In this document: positions 10,814-20,586 of the stretch, one piece after another | Numbering within the stretch: the first letter of the stretch is position 1 | How the letters are laid out: the number at the start of each line of letters is the position of its first letter | DNA from: Zygnema cylindricum | Taxonomy: Eukaryota > Streptophyta > Zygnematophyceae > Zygnematales > Zygnemataceae | Direction of reading: 5' to 3' | Length of the DNA: 64,000 bases | Assembly (NCBI GenBank): GCA_037447655.1 | Contig: JBBHKE010002089.1 | Coordinates: 1 to 64,000 of the forward strand | The notes under the pieces: model-generated | Database searches by the model: none | Told to the model about the DNA's origin: nothing | What the model saw: only the letters and a program-made list of their open reading frames with translations | Made by a program: the position numbers and the translations under genes

Positions 10814-12011
10814 TGTTGCTAAAATATAAGTATTTTCTAAGTTTAGAGATTGTAAAACAAAAAAAAGGCAAAAAGGGGACACTGACAACCTACCTCTAAT
10901 TCTTCACTCAAGTCCCCACACTTGTCACAGTCACTGAAGACTTGAAGAGGGGTTAGATCCATGGCTGCCTAAGCTGTCCAAAGTGGATAGGAAGGCAATT
11001 CTTAATAGAGTTATCTAAAAGGTGTGACGGACCCAGGATTTGATCTTGGTACCTGCAGTCCGTCAAACTAGCTGTTCGCTTTAACCAACAAGTCTAAATA
11101 CAGTGCTAGAGTACAATAGGTTTGACAGATATTTATATTTGTAAACGTAGACTAGTTCGTCTAACGGAAATAGATACGTAATGCATAGATAAAGTTTTGT
11201 ATAGTACGCAGTACAATCTAATGTATTTTATGAAATGGATACCGCGCATTTGTTTCGAACGCGAAACAAATATCGCACGTATATTTTCAACGGCTACAAT
11301 TGTATCTGATTTGATCGGACGACCACGATAGGCGCCTTTTATCACGGATTATGTACTTTTGGCATTTTTCAGTCATCGCCACGTCATGTGACACGTGGCG
11401 CGACAATGTTGGATTGCGACGACTCTGGAGATTGCGGTAACAAATCCGGCTATGACACGTGTCGACATTTTGGCTATGTTGTACAATGGCCGTACACAGA
11501 ATACACCCGCCTTGTACTTTTCTGTACGACACACTAATTTGATTGGTGCCGTACTTCAGTAGATAGAGTTTAAGAGAGGGAATAGGACTTCGAAAATTTT
11601 GGGTATGTAGCTGCCTCTCCCAGAGAGCACCTTGTATAAATGGCAAACTTTGGCCAGCCATAACTATCAATTTACTTGACTATTTTCAGTGATTCTTTTT
11701 GCTGCGGACTCAGGGGAGTCCAAGCTACACAAGGGTGTAGTCGGTCAGAGTTTTTGTCTGCCAGGGTAGCGATATTTCTAAGGGAAATTAAAAGTGGGTG
11801 AATGTGTCCAAATCTCATATTCTAACTTTGCATTCTATGGTGGAACTGACCACACAGAAAGTTTTATTTCACAAGGGTGAATCTATATTTGGGTTTTGAT
11901 TGTCAAGGGGTCAGTCATTTGGGTTTATAACAACTTCCAATCGACACTATCTAGATAAGTTTTTTTTTGGATCTTCTTACTCTGAGGGCTAGTAGAGGTC
12001 TGAGAGTTTCA
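10814..12011 (+). repeat. LTR S, lone copia LTR in inverted orientation
   Basis: A complete-looking LTR, TGTTGCTAAA...GAGAGTTTCA, plus strand, with TATAAA at 11635-11640, the palindrome at 11248-11271, the tRNA-like fold at 11026-11064 and CACGTGGC at 11392-11399. No internal region follows, so it is a solo LTR. It is closely related to the A LTR that it interrupts. The flanks read ...ACAAAAC and ACTGTATC..., which are adjacent parts of the A LTR, but a clean 5-bp duplication is not visible. Confidence 0.75.
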
Positions 12012-12387
12012 ACTGTATCTATGCATTACGTATCTTTTTCCCGTTATAAGAACTAGTCTATGTGTAAAATTATAAATATTTGTCAAACCTATTATACTCT
12101 AACACTGGATTTAGACTTATTCGTTAAAGCTAGCGGTTAGTTTGACAGACGGGCGGTACCCGGATCAAATCCTGGGTCCGTCAAACCTTTTAGATAACTC
12201 TATCAAGATTTGCCTTCCTGTCCTCTTTGGACAGCCTAGGCAACCATGGATCCAACTCCTCTTCAAGTCTTTAGTGACTGCGACAAGTGTGGGGACTTGA
12301 GTGAAGAGTTAGAGTCAGGCTATCACTGTCCCCTTTTTGCCTTTTATTTTAAAATATCTAGACCTAGAAAGTACTTAAATATCAACA
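12012..12387 (-). repeat. A 5' LTR, outer part
   Basis: The remainder of the A LTR beyond the S insertion. It ends (plus) ...ATATCAACA, the minus-strand LTR start TGTTGATATTTAAG. The tRNA-like fold lies at 12144-12182, here on the plus strand because the element is minus. Confidence 0.75.
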
Positions 12388-12935
12388 TGGTTCTTCTCCT
12401 TGTAATATCCCCTATTGAATGACACCTTGCCACGTGTCATCCAATGATCAAGCCTCCATAAATCGCCAAATGTTTACTTCAGTGCATCGGCTCAACTGTG
12501 AGACGTCTGATCTAAAACCAACATTTAATTCTGTCTGTTCAAACTTAATGTCGTTTTGTTCCTTTTGTGCGGGTCCATTTGTTTTGTGCTTCTGAATTGG
12601 TTCCATGTATTTTCGTTTGTAATCCATTAAATGGAATACTTCTAGCGGTACATCTCTAAATACAAATCATACCCTATGTGTGTAACGCCTCATCAAATAA
12701 ATGATGGATACGACGGACGGCTATTCTGTATGGCAGTCACCCTATTGAACTTAGGATCAAATCATGGTTTGACTGCCTATCTTTTACAAAGGGCTGTACC
12801 TTTTTCTCCTTAGGTGTATTGTCTGCCTAAGGCAACCATGGTTAACTTAGCCATGACTAGTATTTGTCTTCAGTTACTACGAGAAGTGTGAAGACTTAAA
12901 AAACACACTGCGACAAGTGTGAGGACTTAAAAAAC
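12388..12935. other. decayed LTR-like DNA, no gene
   Basis: Scattered LTR-like pieces: a GCCACGTG at 12429-12436, a GGATCAAATCATGG stretch near 12749, and the AGGCAACCATGG / GACAAGTGTGAGGACTT blocks that mark LTR starts elsewhere. No ORF of note. Confidence 0.45.
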
Positions 12936-13400
12936 TCATTCCATTGACAGACTGAAGTAAAATAAAATACTATTTTTCAGTAGTTTTGACTCTCGAGTGG
13001 ATCTCATGTTTTTCATAGGCTTAAAGAGATCATCGAGGGATGTAATTGTCATCGACCCTCTGGGATACCATGTTTCTGCGTGTGCGGCAGTACATACGAG
13101 TATTGCGGCTCGGGATGCATCGACCTTTAATATTATGCCCACCGAGACCTAATCGACAATTTCATACCATTTGATGAGGAGAAATTTGGGGCTTTGGAGT
13201 CGTGTATCAACAACTTCATCCGTGATTATGCACGACGGTTTTTTTAGGTTAGAGGACCATATAGGCGTTCCCCAACTCTCATGTCTGCTTTTTACAACCA
13301 ATGTACCGTTGCCCCGCTCTAACGCTCTCATACGTTGGCCCTTATTCAGCAAAGAACGGTGGTGACCGATGGTCATGGACTTGTGTGCCACCCGTTGCAC
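12936..13400 (-). pseudogene. unrecognised ORF with one in-frame stop
   Basis: The minus frames 13400-13149 (83 aa) and 13142-12936 (68 aa) are in the same reading frame, separated by a single TAG, giving about 155 codons. Basic N-terminal part, then SRHESWGTPIW, ILVCTAAHAETWYPRG and SLDDLFKPM. I do not recognise the family. The continuous frame over one stop suggests a coding sequence that was lost recently. Confidence 0.35.
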
Positions 13401-13992
13401 ATTGATGATATTTGTCGTTCTGACCTTTAGTGTGGTTTTGTTTTATGTTTTGGGCCAACGACCCGATTTGTTCTTTGAAGTGTGTATAGCTTGGTTTTTA
13501 GTGCTTTTGTAGTTTAGTTTTGGTATTTGTTTTTGTTTTTCATGTTTTCAATGTTTTTTTAGTGTTGCTCAGATAGTGTAGTTTTTGTTTCTTCTTTTAG
13601 GTTTTTCCAATTGTATCTTTTAATGGTAGTGAACAATTTTCCATTTCAATCACATTTTATACGTAGATGGTTTAACCATCGCAAATTTGATGATAAAATC
13701 TTTTCTTTTACTAATGAAATCATTACTTTAAAAGGTGACGATTGTAGACGTGTGTACGTCTTGTGACGTTTGAAAACGAAAAAAAAACATTTGACAATCG
13801 GTGACGTTTACAAAAACAATGACGGTTGTAGATGTCTAGTTTTTTGTGGCATTATGATTTTTGTGGTTTTGTGACATTTTGACGTCATGCTCACTTTGGA
13901 CAACGTCGCCGTCACTGATTCAAGAAATTTCTGCCATGGCGGGGAGAAAAATTACGAATAATCTCCCTCGCCCTAAAATTTTCCCACTCGTA
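13401..13992. other. AT-rich flank left of element B, no gene
   Basis: T-rich sequence with no ORF or repeat I can support. Before element B inserted, its right end was contiguous with 31354 onward. Confidence 0.5.
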
Positions 13993-15063
13993 TGTAGAAA
14001 TTGATGGTTTTTGTTAGTATATTCTAGGTCTAAATTGAAATACAGACAGAAGCTGAGGTAGTCTATCGCTAACTTCTCTCTCCAAGTCCCACACTTGTCG
14101 CAGTCAATAAAAAGTTGGAGAGGAAGCTAAAGCCATGGCTACCTAGGCTATCTAGAGGTTTACGGGAAATAGATTAGTTGATTAACCGATAGATGGTTCA
14201 TTTTACTAAAAGATAGATGTCGGAACCAAGATTTGAAATCTGGTACATGCCGACGGTTAAGGGTAGGTAGCCGGTGGCGTAGACTTATCCGTCAAGTCTA
14301 GACTACTGATACATGCTATAGGGTTTGTTATTTATTTAAAAAATACTACGTAGGATAATTCATTTAACTGCAACTGTTTACGGGATACATAGATCCAGTT
14401 ATGTAAAAGTACGGATTACAGTATGTATAAGAAACGAGTACTGCGCATTTGTTTCTTTAACGAAACAAATATCGCGCAAGTATTTATGACGACTACGATT
14501 GAAATCTGCATTCAATCGGACAGCTGGGAAGAAAGTCGAGATCAGGGAAGAGAATCTTGGCGGTTTGTAGTCATCGCCACATCGGATGACACGTGGCAAA
14601 ATTATGTTGGATCGCGGCATCTCCGAGGATTACGGGACCAAATCCAGATAGGTCATGTGTTGACATTTAAGCCATGTCGTACAGTATCTGTATAGAAAGT
14701 ACACCGGCAGCACTACTTTTGTGTACGGAAGTGTAATATGATTGGTTCCGTATATCAGGAGATAGAGTTTGTGAGAGAGATAGGATTTAGAAAAAATTGG
14801 TAGATAGGACCCTTTCTCCCAGAGTGCTTCTGTACAAATGGTCAACTTTGACCCTCCATAAGTTACTACTCAGGGGAGCGAAATTAGAGATTCTTTTTGC
14901 TATTCACTGAAAGGATTCTTGCCTTCACACGGGTGATAGTGGTTAAAGTTTTTGTCTACCAGGGTGACAGTTGTGTATGCTGAAACACACAAGGGTCAGA
15001 GTTATCCTAGAGGCTTCTTGGAAGCTGTCTATTCTTAGGACTTATGGAGGTCTCAGAGTTTCA
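13993..15063 (+). repeat. B 5' LTR
   Basis: TGTAGAAATTGATGG...GTCTCAGAGTTTCA. It contains the palindrome (14447-14470), CACGTGGC (14590-14597) and a shortened version of the tRNA-like fold (14219-14254). The primer site GGTTATGGGCCTACC follows at 15064-15078, with one mismatch to the C copy. Confidence 0.9.
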
Positions 15064-16016
15064 GGTTATGGGCCTACCCTCTAAGGTACCTATTTTTAAT
15101 GGAACTGGCTTAATATACTGGGAAAGTATGATGACAGGAGCTCTATTCAAGAAAATGTTTTGGGGGATAGTAAGTGGATGAGTGTGGCGTCCATCAAGTC
15201 TTCCAATCCCTCCAGGGTTAGGAGGAAGCAAATTCACAAGGAAAGCAGATCCATCTTCAACGGAGGAGACAAAGGAAGGAGAGGTGGTGGACAAAGGAAC
15301 GGAGAAGGAGACGACCACACCAGTAGCAACTGGTTCAGCATTCATGTCACATATTTTGAGGAACGAAGAGAATGATACTGATACCTTGGACTTCAACAAT
15401 TGGCTGATCAGAAAGGTAAAGAGTATGTATACAAAGGGGGGAAGATGTTGGATTTTTGCAATGAGCTTGCTACACTTTTCATGGAGCTAGAGAGTGCTGG
15501 AAAAGATTTTAGTGAAAAATAAAAGGTTAAATGTTTACTAATGAAGTTACCCCATGACTTCGAGAACATAGTCAACCGTGTGCAAGAGTTGTCGGACTCA
15601 AGGTGGATATGGAACTCAGTGGTTGGGATGATTCTCGTTCGAGAGAATACGATTGAGATCCGAAGAGGAACAAAAAGTGGGCAAGCCTTGGGAGCTGCAA
15701 CTGATTGGAGGAACAAGGATACCCGGAAATCGGTCGGAATGTATGGGGGGAGCGAGCAGAAAAATTAGACAGACGAGTTCTGACCAAAGGCTCCTAAAGT
15801 TTATGTCATTTTTGTAAGAAATCAGGGCACTATATGGCGGAGAGCACTAAGCTAACCGAGCTTTAGTTAAAGGAGGGGCAGACCAGTGGAACCCCGAGAG
15901 GAAAGAAAAAGGCCCTTGTGACACAGGTGCATGAGGCAAAATGCGAGGACAAGGACGATGAGCTCCTATTGGATGAGGAGTTGGAGGCAAAAAACGAGGT
16001 CGAAATTCCACGAAGG
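15044..16016 (+). pseudogene. B gag (broken)
   Basis: It starts at the LTR-borne ATG (15044): MEVSEFQVMG, as in D. An in-frame TGA follows WGIVSG. Compared with D, about 147 bases are missing between DTLDFNN and WLIRKVK, removing part of the capsid core. The deletion ends share CAACAA, which suggests a short-homology deletion. Further stops at about 15522 and 15766, and the zinc knuckle (about 15800-15850) is frameshifted. The piece ends at EIPRR, where element C is inserted. Confidence 0.85.
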
Positions 16017-16209
16017 TGTTGATATTTGGGTATTTTTTAGGTCTTTGTTAGATAGAAAAGAGTAGAGGCAGTCTGCCTCTGACTCCCTTCTCCAAGCCCC
16101 CACACTTGTCGTAGTCACTGAAGGCTGGAGAGGGAGCTAGAGCCATGGATGCCTAAGCTTTCCAGAGAGACAGGAATAGATAATAGTTATGTTTACCAAA
16201 AATATATTT

Positions 16210-16248
16210 GACGGACCCAGGAATTGATCCTGGTACCTACTGTCCGTC
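16210..16248 (-). other. tRNA-like acceptor/T-arm fold in LTR
   Basis: On the minus strand: GACGGAC, 8 bases, CCAGG, loop ATCAATT, CCTGG, GTCCGTC, then AAA. The 7-bp outer stem, 5-bp inner stem and 7-nt loop, with the inner stem joined directly to the outer stem on the 3' side, equal the tRNA acceptor/T-arm dimensions. Both stems pair perfectly. A and anticodon arms are absent from the fold. Sister copies sit in the other LTRs. Confidence 0.6.
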
Positions 16249-16432
16249 AAACGTCCAGAAGCCGTTAGCTTTTTCCATTTAGTCTAGGACTAGTGCTATT
16301 ACCTGTAGGGTTTGATAAATATTTAAATATTTATAGATAGGATTTTCCATTTAACTGGGTTACGATATTTAGTACATAGAGACAGTCTAGTTTAGTACGT
16401 TGTACAGTACGGGGACGGAACGGATACCGCGC

Positions 16433-16456
16433 ATTTGTTTCGATAGCGAAACAAAT
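16433..16456. promoter_or_regulatory. conserved LTR palindrome
   Basis: ATTTGTTTCG-ATAG-CGAAACAAAT, perfect 10-bp arms, between two ACCGCGC direct repeats. Found at 10736, 11248, 14447, 19655, 22262, 27658, 30738, 37956 and 51874 as well. Probably a dimeric factor site in the U3 promoter region, or a cruciform/hairpin. Confidence 0.6.
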
Positions 16457-16989
16457 ACCGCGCACCAATTTTTAACGGCTACAATTGAATGCCGAAATAC
16501 ATCGGACGGCCGTGATTAGCGCGGGCTACACGAAAGGATAATTTGGCGGTTTGCAGACGCCGCCACTTCGGATGACACGTGGCAACATCGTACGGGATTA
16601 CGTAATTTCCGGAACGGCAGAAAACAAATCCGGGAATGACAAATGTCGCACTATGGCGACATCGTACAATGTACGTACAGAAAGTACTCCGGCACTTGTA
16701 CTTTCTCGTACGGTACCATTTTTTATGACGCGGCATGACCTGACGCCACGTGGAGAGATAAGATTTGGAGGCAGGAATTTCGGAGATTATAAGAGCGAAT
16801 CCGGATAGGACATTTGTTGGCTTTTTAGCCATGTTGTACGATGACCGTATAGAAGGTACACCGGCATCTGTACCTTTGTGTACTATACAGTAATGTGATT
16901 GGTCCGTACCTCAGTACTAGAGGGTTTAGAGAGGGGTTTAGGACTTAGAATATTTCTGTAGGTAGCTGCCTCTCCTAGAGAGCACCTTG

Positions 16990-16995
16990 TATAAA
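16990..16995 (+). promoter_or_regulatory. TATA box of C LTR
   Basis: TATAAA in CACCTTGTATAAATGGC, equivalent to 20211-20216 in the 3' LTR, 11635-11640 in S and 13-18 in the left fragment. It would place the transcript start some 30 bases downstream. Confidence 0.6.
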
Positions 16996-17345
16996 TGGCA
17001 AACTTTGGCCAACCATAACTATCAATTTACTTGACCATTTTCAGTGATTCTTTTTGCTGCGGACTCAAGGGAGTCTAGGCTACACACGGGTGTAGTCGGT
17101 CAGAGTTTTTGTCTGCCAGGGTGGCTGTATTTCTAAGGGAAAGTCAAAGTGGGTGAATGTGTCCAAATCTCATATTCTAACTTTGCATTCTGTGGTGGAA
17201 CTGAGCACACAGAAAGTGTTATTTCACAGGGGTGAATCTATATTGGCGTTTTGACTGTCAAGGGGTCAGTCATTTGGGTTTATATCAACTTAGAGTCGGC
17301 ACTATCTAGATTAGCTTCTTTTGGATCTGCATACTCTGAGGGCCA

Positions 17346-18454
17346 ATGGAAGTCTCAGAGTTTCAGGTTATGGGCCCACCATCTAGGGTGCCTATGTTCG
17401 ATGGAACAGACTTCACTTATTGGGAGTTTACAATGGCGGGATTGCTTTTCGAGAAGCACTTATGGGGAATTGTTTCGGGACAAGTGAGATGTCCGCCACC
17501 AAGCTTTGGAGGAGCTTGAGGATGCCCAGAATATCATCCGGAGCTCAGATGCAACGGAAGGTGAAGGGAAGAATCTTTCCGTGGATGGGGAAATAGGGGA
17601 GAAGGAAAAAGGGACACCTATGGTGAGGGGAGCTAGGCTCTCGGCTATGGTACCACTTGTAGGGATTAAAACTGAAGAAAATGATAGAAAAATATGGGAT
17701 TATAAAAACACTATAGCAAAAACATCTCATACTTAGATATGTGTCTAAGTCCATAGCTATCACTCTTTTAAGTCTAACCAAGTCTTCAAAAATATGGGAA
17801 ACACTAATTCAGATTTATAAGAGTGAGACTATACAGAGGCAGCAATTAGTGAAACAAGAAATAGAGGCCTATGTTTATAAAGGCGGTAGCATGATAGAGT
17901 TTTGCAATGATATTGCTGCATTATATGTTGAGCTTGCTAGTGCGGGATATGTAGAATCTGAGGAGAGAAAGATTAATACTCTAATAATGAAACTCCCGGA
18001 TGAGTACGAAGACATCATTTACCGTATGCAGGAAATGGATGGCTCCTCGTGGACTTGGAGCGTTACCATGGGGATAATACTTGTGAGGGAAAGCACTTTG
18101 GAGCTTCGTAGGGGAAGTGAAAGGGTGACTGCATTTACAGCTGGTGGTGATTGGTGGAAGCGTGATGAGAGGAATGGCGGTGACGAGCGGAAGCGTGATG
18201 AGAGGAAGAAAGACAAAGGTAAACCTTATCGGAACTTTGGTGGAAAGAGAAGGAGAGGAAAAGAAAGGGGAGCTTTGAAACAAGGGGTTTGCTTCGCTTG
18301 TAGGAAACCGGGTCACTATATGGAGGAGTGTCCTCGTTTGGAAGAACTTAGAAGTTGGAGTGTGAATGAGGAGGAAGAAGGGGAAGAGGAGAAAGAGGAT
18401 GAAAAAGTTTTGGAGCTTCTTCACATCGGTAGAATGGAGAAGAAAGAAAAGTAA
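17346..18454 (+). pseudogene. C gag (two breaks)
   Basis: It starts at the LTR-borne ATG, MEVSEFQVMGPPSRVPMF, and stops after 57 codons (TGA 17517-17519). Element A has 17 more bases at this point, so the stop follows a small deletion. The frame resumes 17506-17736 and again at 17741-18454. Capsid core motifs KIWDYKNTIAK, IWETLIQIYKSETIQ and LIMKLPDEYEDI. A complete zinc knuckle CFACRKPGHYMEEC is followed by a Glu-rich tail. Only two frame breaks separate it from a full gag, so the damage looks young. Confidence 0.85.
17366..17380 (+). promoter_or_regulatory. C primer-binding site (half-tRNA-iMet type)
   Basis: GGTTATGGGCCCACC immediately after the LTR. All 15 bases are complementary to the anticodon stem-loop of plant initiator tRNA-Met as I remember its sequence (GGTGGGCCCATAACC). 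Drosophila copia primes from the 5' half of the same tRNA. It is read as codons of gag. Confidence 0.75.
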
Positions 18455-19210
18455 ACGGAAATTCCACGAAGACAACAGTGTGCTTTTGGAGGTATTAGAG
18501 AAGTAAAGGGAAGGGAGGTACTTGAGGGAGTTAGACATGATGTGGATATCAAGGAGTGTAGAAAGTATGACTTAGAAATGAGTAAGTCGGATCTAGGACC
18601 AATTATTGAAAAAGGGAAAAATAAAAATAATGAGGAGAATTTTTTAGATATTTTGGAAAAAGAAAACTAGTCGGAAAAGGAGACTTCAACGGATTCCGAG
18701 GAAAGGGGAGAAGTGAAACTAGGAGTTTTAACGGATAAGGAAGAAGAGGAATACTTAATGAAAGGTTTAGGGGAGGAGAAATGTTTATTGGGAATAAATT
18801 TAGAAAGTGAGAGTGGAAAGAAATCCATGGGAGAGAGTGAGGAAAGTTCATGTTTTGGGGGTAATGGGTTTGACCTCACTAAAGGGAGTGATGGTATTTA
18901 TGAAGGTGTGCCTGTAAAAGGGTTAGCCTCAGGGTGTGTGTTGCAGATTGGAGATGGGGCTGGTTGTTTGAATTGCAAGAGGGAAAGTGGATTTAGTGTG
19001 GATAGAAAAGAGATAAGGTGGATAAAATTTTGGCTTGGCTTTATGAAAAGTGGGATGCTAAATAAAATGTGTGGTGTAATTATTATTCCGGTTTATCAAA
19101 TGCTCTATTTTAAATACGAGAGCATATTTCTTAAGTTATATAAAAGGAAAAAGAAAAGAAAAAGGAAAAAGGGGAGGGAGTGTTTTGTTTATTTTGTTTG
19201 TAAGAGTTGA
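18455..19210 (+). CDS. C charged tail region (unknown, RNase H remnant at end)
   Basis: After gag stops at 18454, the same frame reads EIPRRQQCAFGGI, the linker that precedes the protease in D, then Lys/Glu-rich sequence with a TAG near 18668. An open frame of 165 aa covers 18713-19210. Near its residue 80 it has LQIGDGAGCLNCKRES and later GFMKSGMLNKM, matched by element A. It ends in a Lys/Arg-rich run KRKKKRKRKKGRE. No catalytic motif. Either a degraded pol remnant or an accessory protein of the non-autonomous family. Confidence 0.45.
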
Positions 19211-19238
19211 AAGGAAGTAGACTAGAAAATAAGGGGAG

Positions 19239-20586
19239 TGTTGATATTTGGGTATTTTTTAGGTCTTTGTTAGATAGAAAAGAGTAGAGGCAGTCTGCCT
19301 CTGACTCCCTTCTCCAAGCCCCCACACTTGTCGTAGTCACTGAAGGCTGGAGAGGGAGCTAGAGCCATGGCTGCCTAAGCTTTCCAGAGAGACAGGAATA
19401 GATAATAGTTATGTTTACCAAAAATATATTTGACGGACCCAGGAATTGATCCTGGTACCTACCGTCCGTCAAACGTCCAGAAGCCGTTAGCTTTTTCCAT
19501 TTAGTCTAGGACTAGTGCTATTACCTGTAGGGTTTGATAAATATTTAAATATTTATAGATAGGATTTTCCATTTAACTGGGTTACGATATTTAGTACATA
19601 GAGACAGTTTAGTTTAGTACGTTTTACAGTACGGGGACGGAACGGATACCGCGCATTTGTTTCGATAGCGAAACAAATACTGCGCACCAATTTTCAACGG
19701 CTACAATTGAATGCCGAAATACATCGGACGGCCGTGATTAGCGCGGGCTACACGAAAGGATAATTTGGCGGTTTGCAGACGCCGCCACTCCGGATGACAC
19801 GTGGCAACATCGTACGGGATTACGTAATTTCCGGAACGGCAGAAAACAAATCCGGGAATGACAAATGTCGCACTATGGCGACATCGTACAATGTACGTAC
19901 AGAAAGTACTCCGGCACTTGTACTTTCTCGTACGGTACCATTTTTATGACGCGGCATGACCTGACGCCACGTGGAGAGATAAGATTTGGAGGCAGGAATT
20001 TCGGAGATTATAAGAGCGAATCCGGATAGGACATTTGTTGGCTTTTTAGCCATGTTGTACGATGACCGTACAGAAGGTACACCGGCATCTGTACCTTTGT
20101 GTACTATACAATAATGTGATTGGTCCGTACCTCAGTACTAGAGGGTTTAGAGAGGGGTTTAGGACTTAGAATATTTCTGTAGGTAGCTGCCTCTCCTAGA
20201 GAGCACCTTGTATAAATGGCAAACTTTGGCCAGCCATAACTATCAATTTACTTGACCATTTTCAGTGATTCTTTTTGCTGCGGACTCAGGGGAGTCTAGG
20301 CTACACAGGAGTGTAGTCGGTCAGAGTTTTTGTCTGCCAGGGTGGCTGTATTTCTAAGGGAAAGTCAAAGTGGGTGAATGTGTCCAAATCTCATATTCTA
20401 ACTTTGCATTCTGTGGTGGAACTGAGCACGCAGAAAGTGTTATTTCACAAGGGTGAATCTATATTGGCGTTTTGACTGTCAAGGGGTCAGTCATTTGGGT
20501 TTATATCAACTTGGAGTCGGCACTATCTAGATTAGCTTCTTTTGGATCTGCATACTCTGAGGGCCAATGGAAGTCTCAGAGTTTCA
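19239..20586 (+). repeat. C 3' LTR
   Basis: Near-identical to 16017-17365. tRNA-like fold 19432-19470, palindrome 19655-19678, CACGTGGC 19798-19805, TATAAA 20211-20216. A frame of 169 aa (20472-20981) begins in this LTR and runs in frame into the protease of host element B. Confidence 0.93.

Larger units (their letters stand above)
7785..12387 (-). mobile_element. Element A: gag-only copia element
   Basis: Minus-strand element. The 5' LTR is on the right (9997-12387, split by LTR S), the primer site follows at 9982-9996, then a gag like that of C, a charged region and a conserved tail ORF. A polypurine-like stretch (minus AGAAAATAAGGGTAG, 8016-8030) leads into a 3' LTR of which only 7785-8015 remains. 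No pol domains. It has the same layout as element C, so the two are copies of one non-autonomous family. Confidence 0.75.
16017..17365 (+). repeat. C 5' LTR
   Basis: TGTTGATATTTGGG...GTCTCAGAGTTTCA. Inside: tRNA-like fold 16210-16248 (minus), palindrome 16433-16456 between ACCGCGC copies (16426-16432 and 16457-16463), CACGTGGC 16576-16583, TATAAA 16990-16995. Confidence 0.93.
16017..20586 (+). mobile_element. Element C: gag-only copia element nested in B
   Basis: LTRs 16017-17365 and 19239-20586, perfect 5-bp duplication GAAGG (16012-16016 and 20587-20591), primer site 17366-17380 and a polypurine tract AAAATAAGGGGAG at 19226-19238. The 1873-bp interior has gag and a charged tail but no protease, integrase or RT. 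About 17 differences between the LTRs by eye over about 1349 bp indicate a fairly recent insertion. It would need enzymes from another element. The layout matches the plant TR-GAG class. Confidence 0.92.

Noticed and set aside
16479-16832. 117-aa minus ORF and repeated frames such as 19820-20053, 22178-22555 and 27574-27951
   Set aside because: They lie inside LTR U3 regions and recur only because the LTRs recur; no protein-like conservation.
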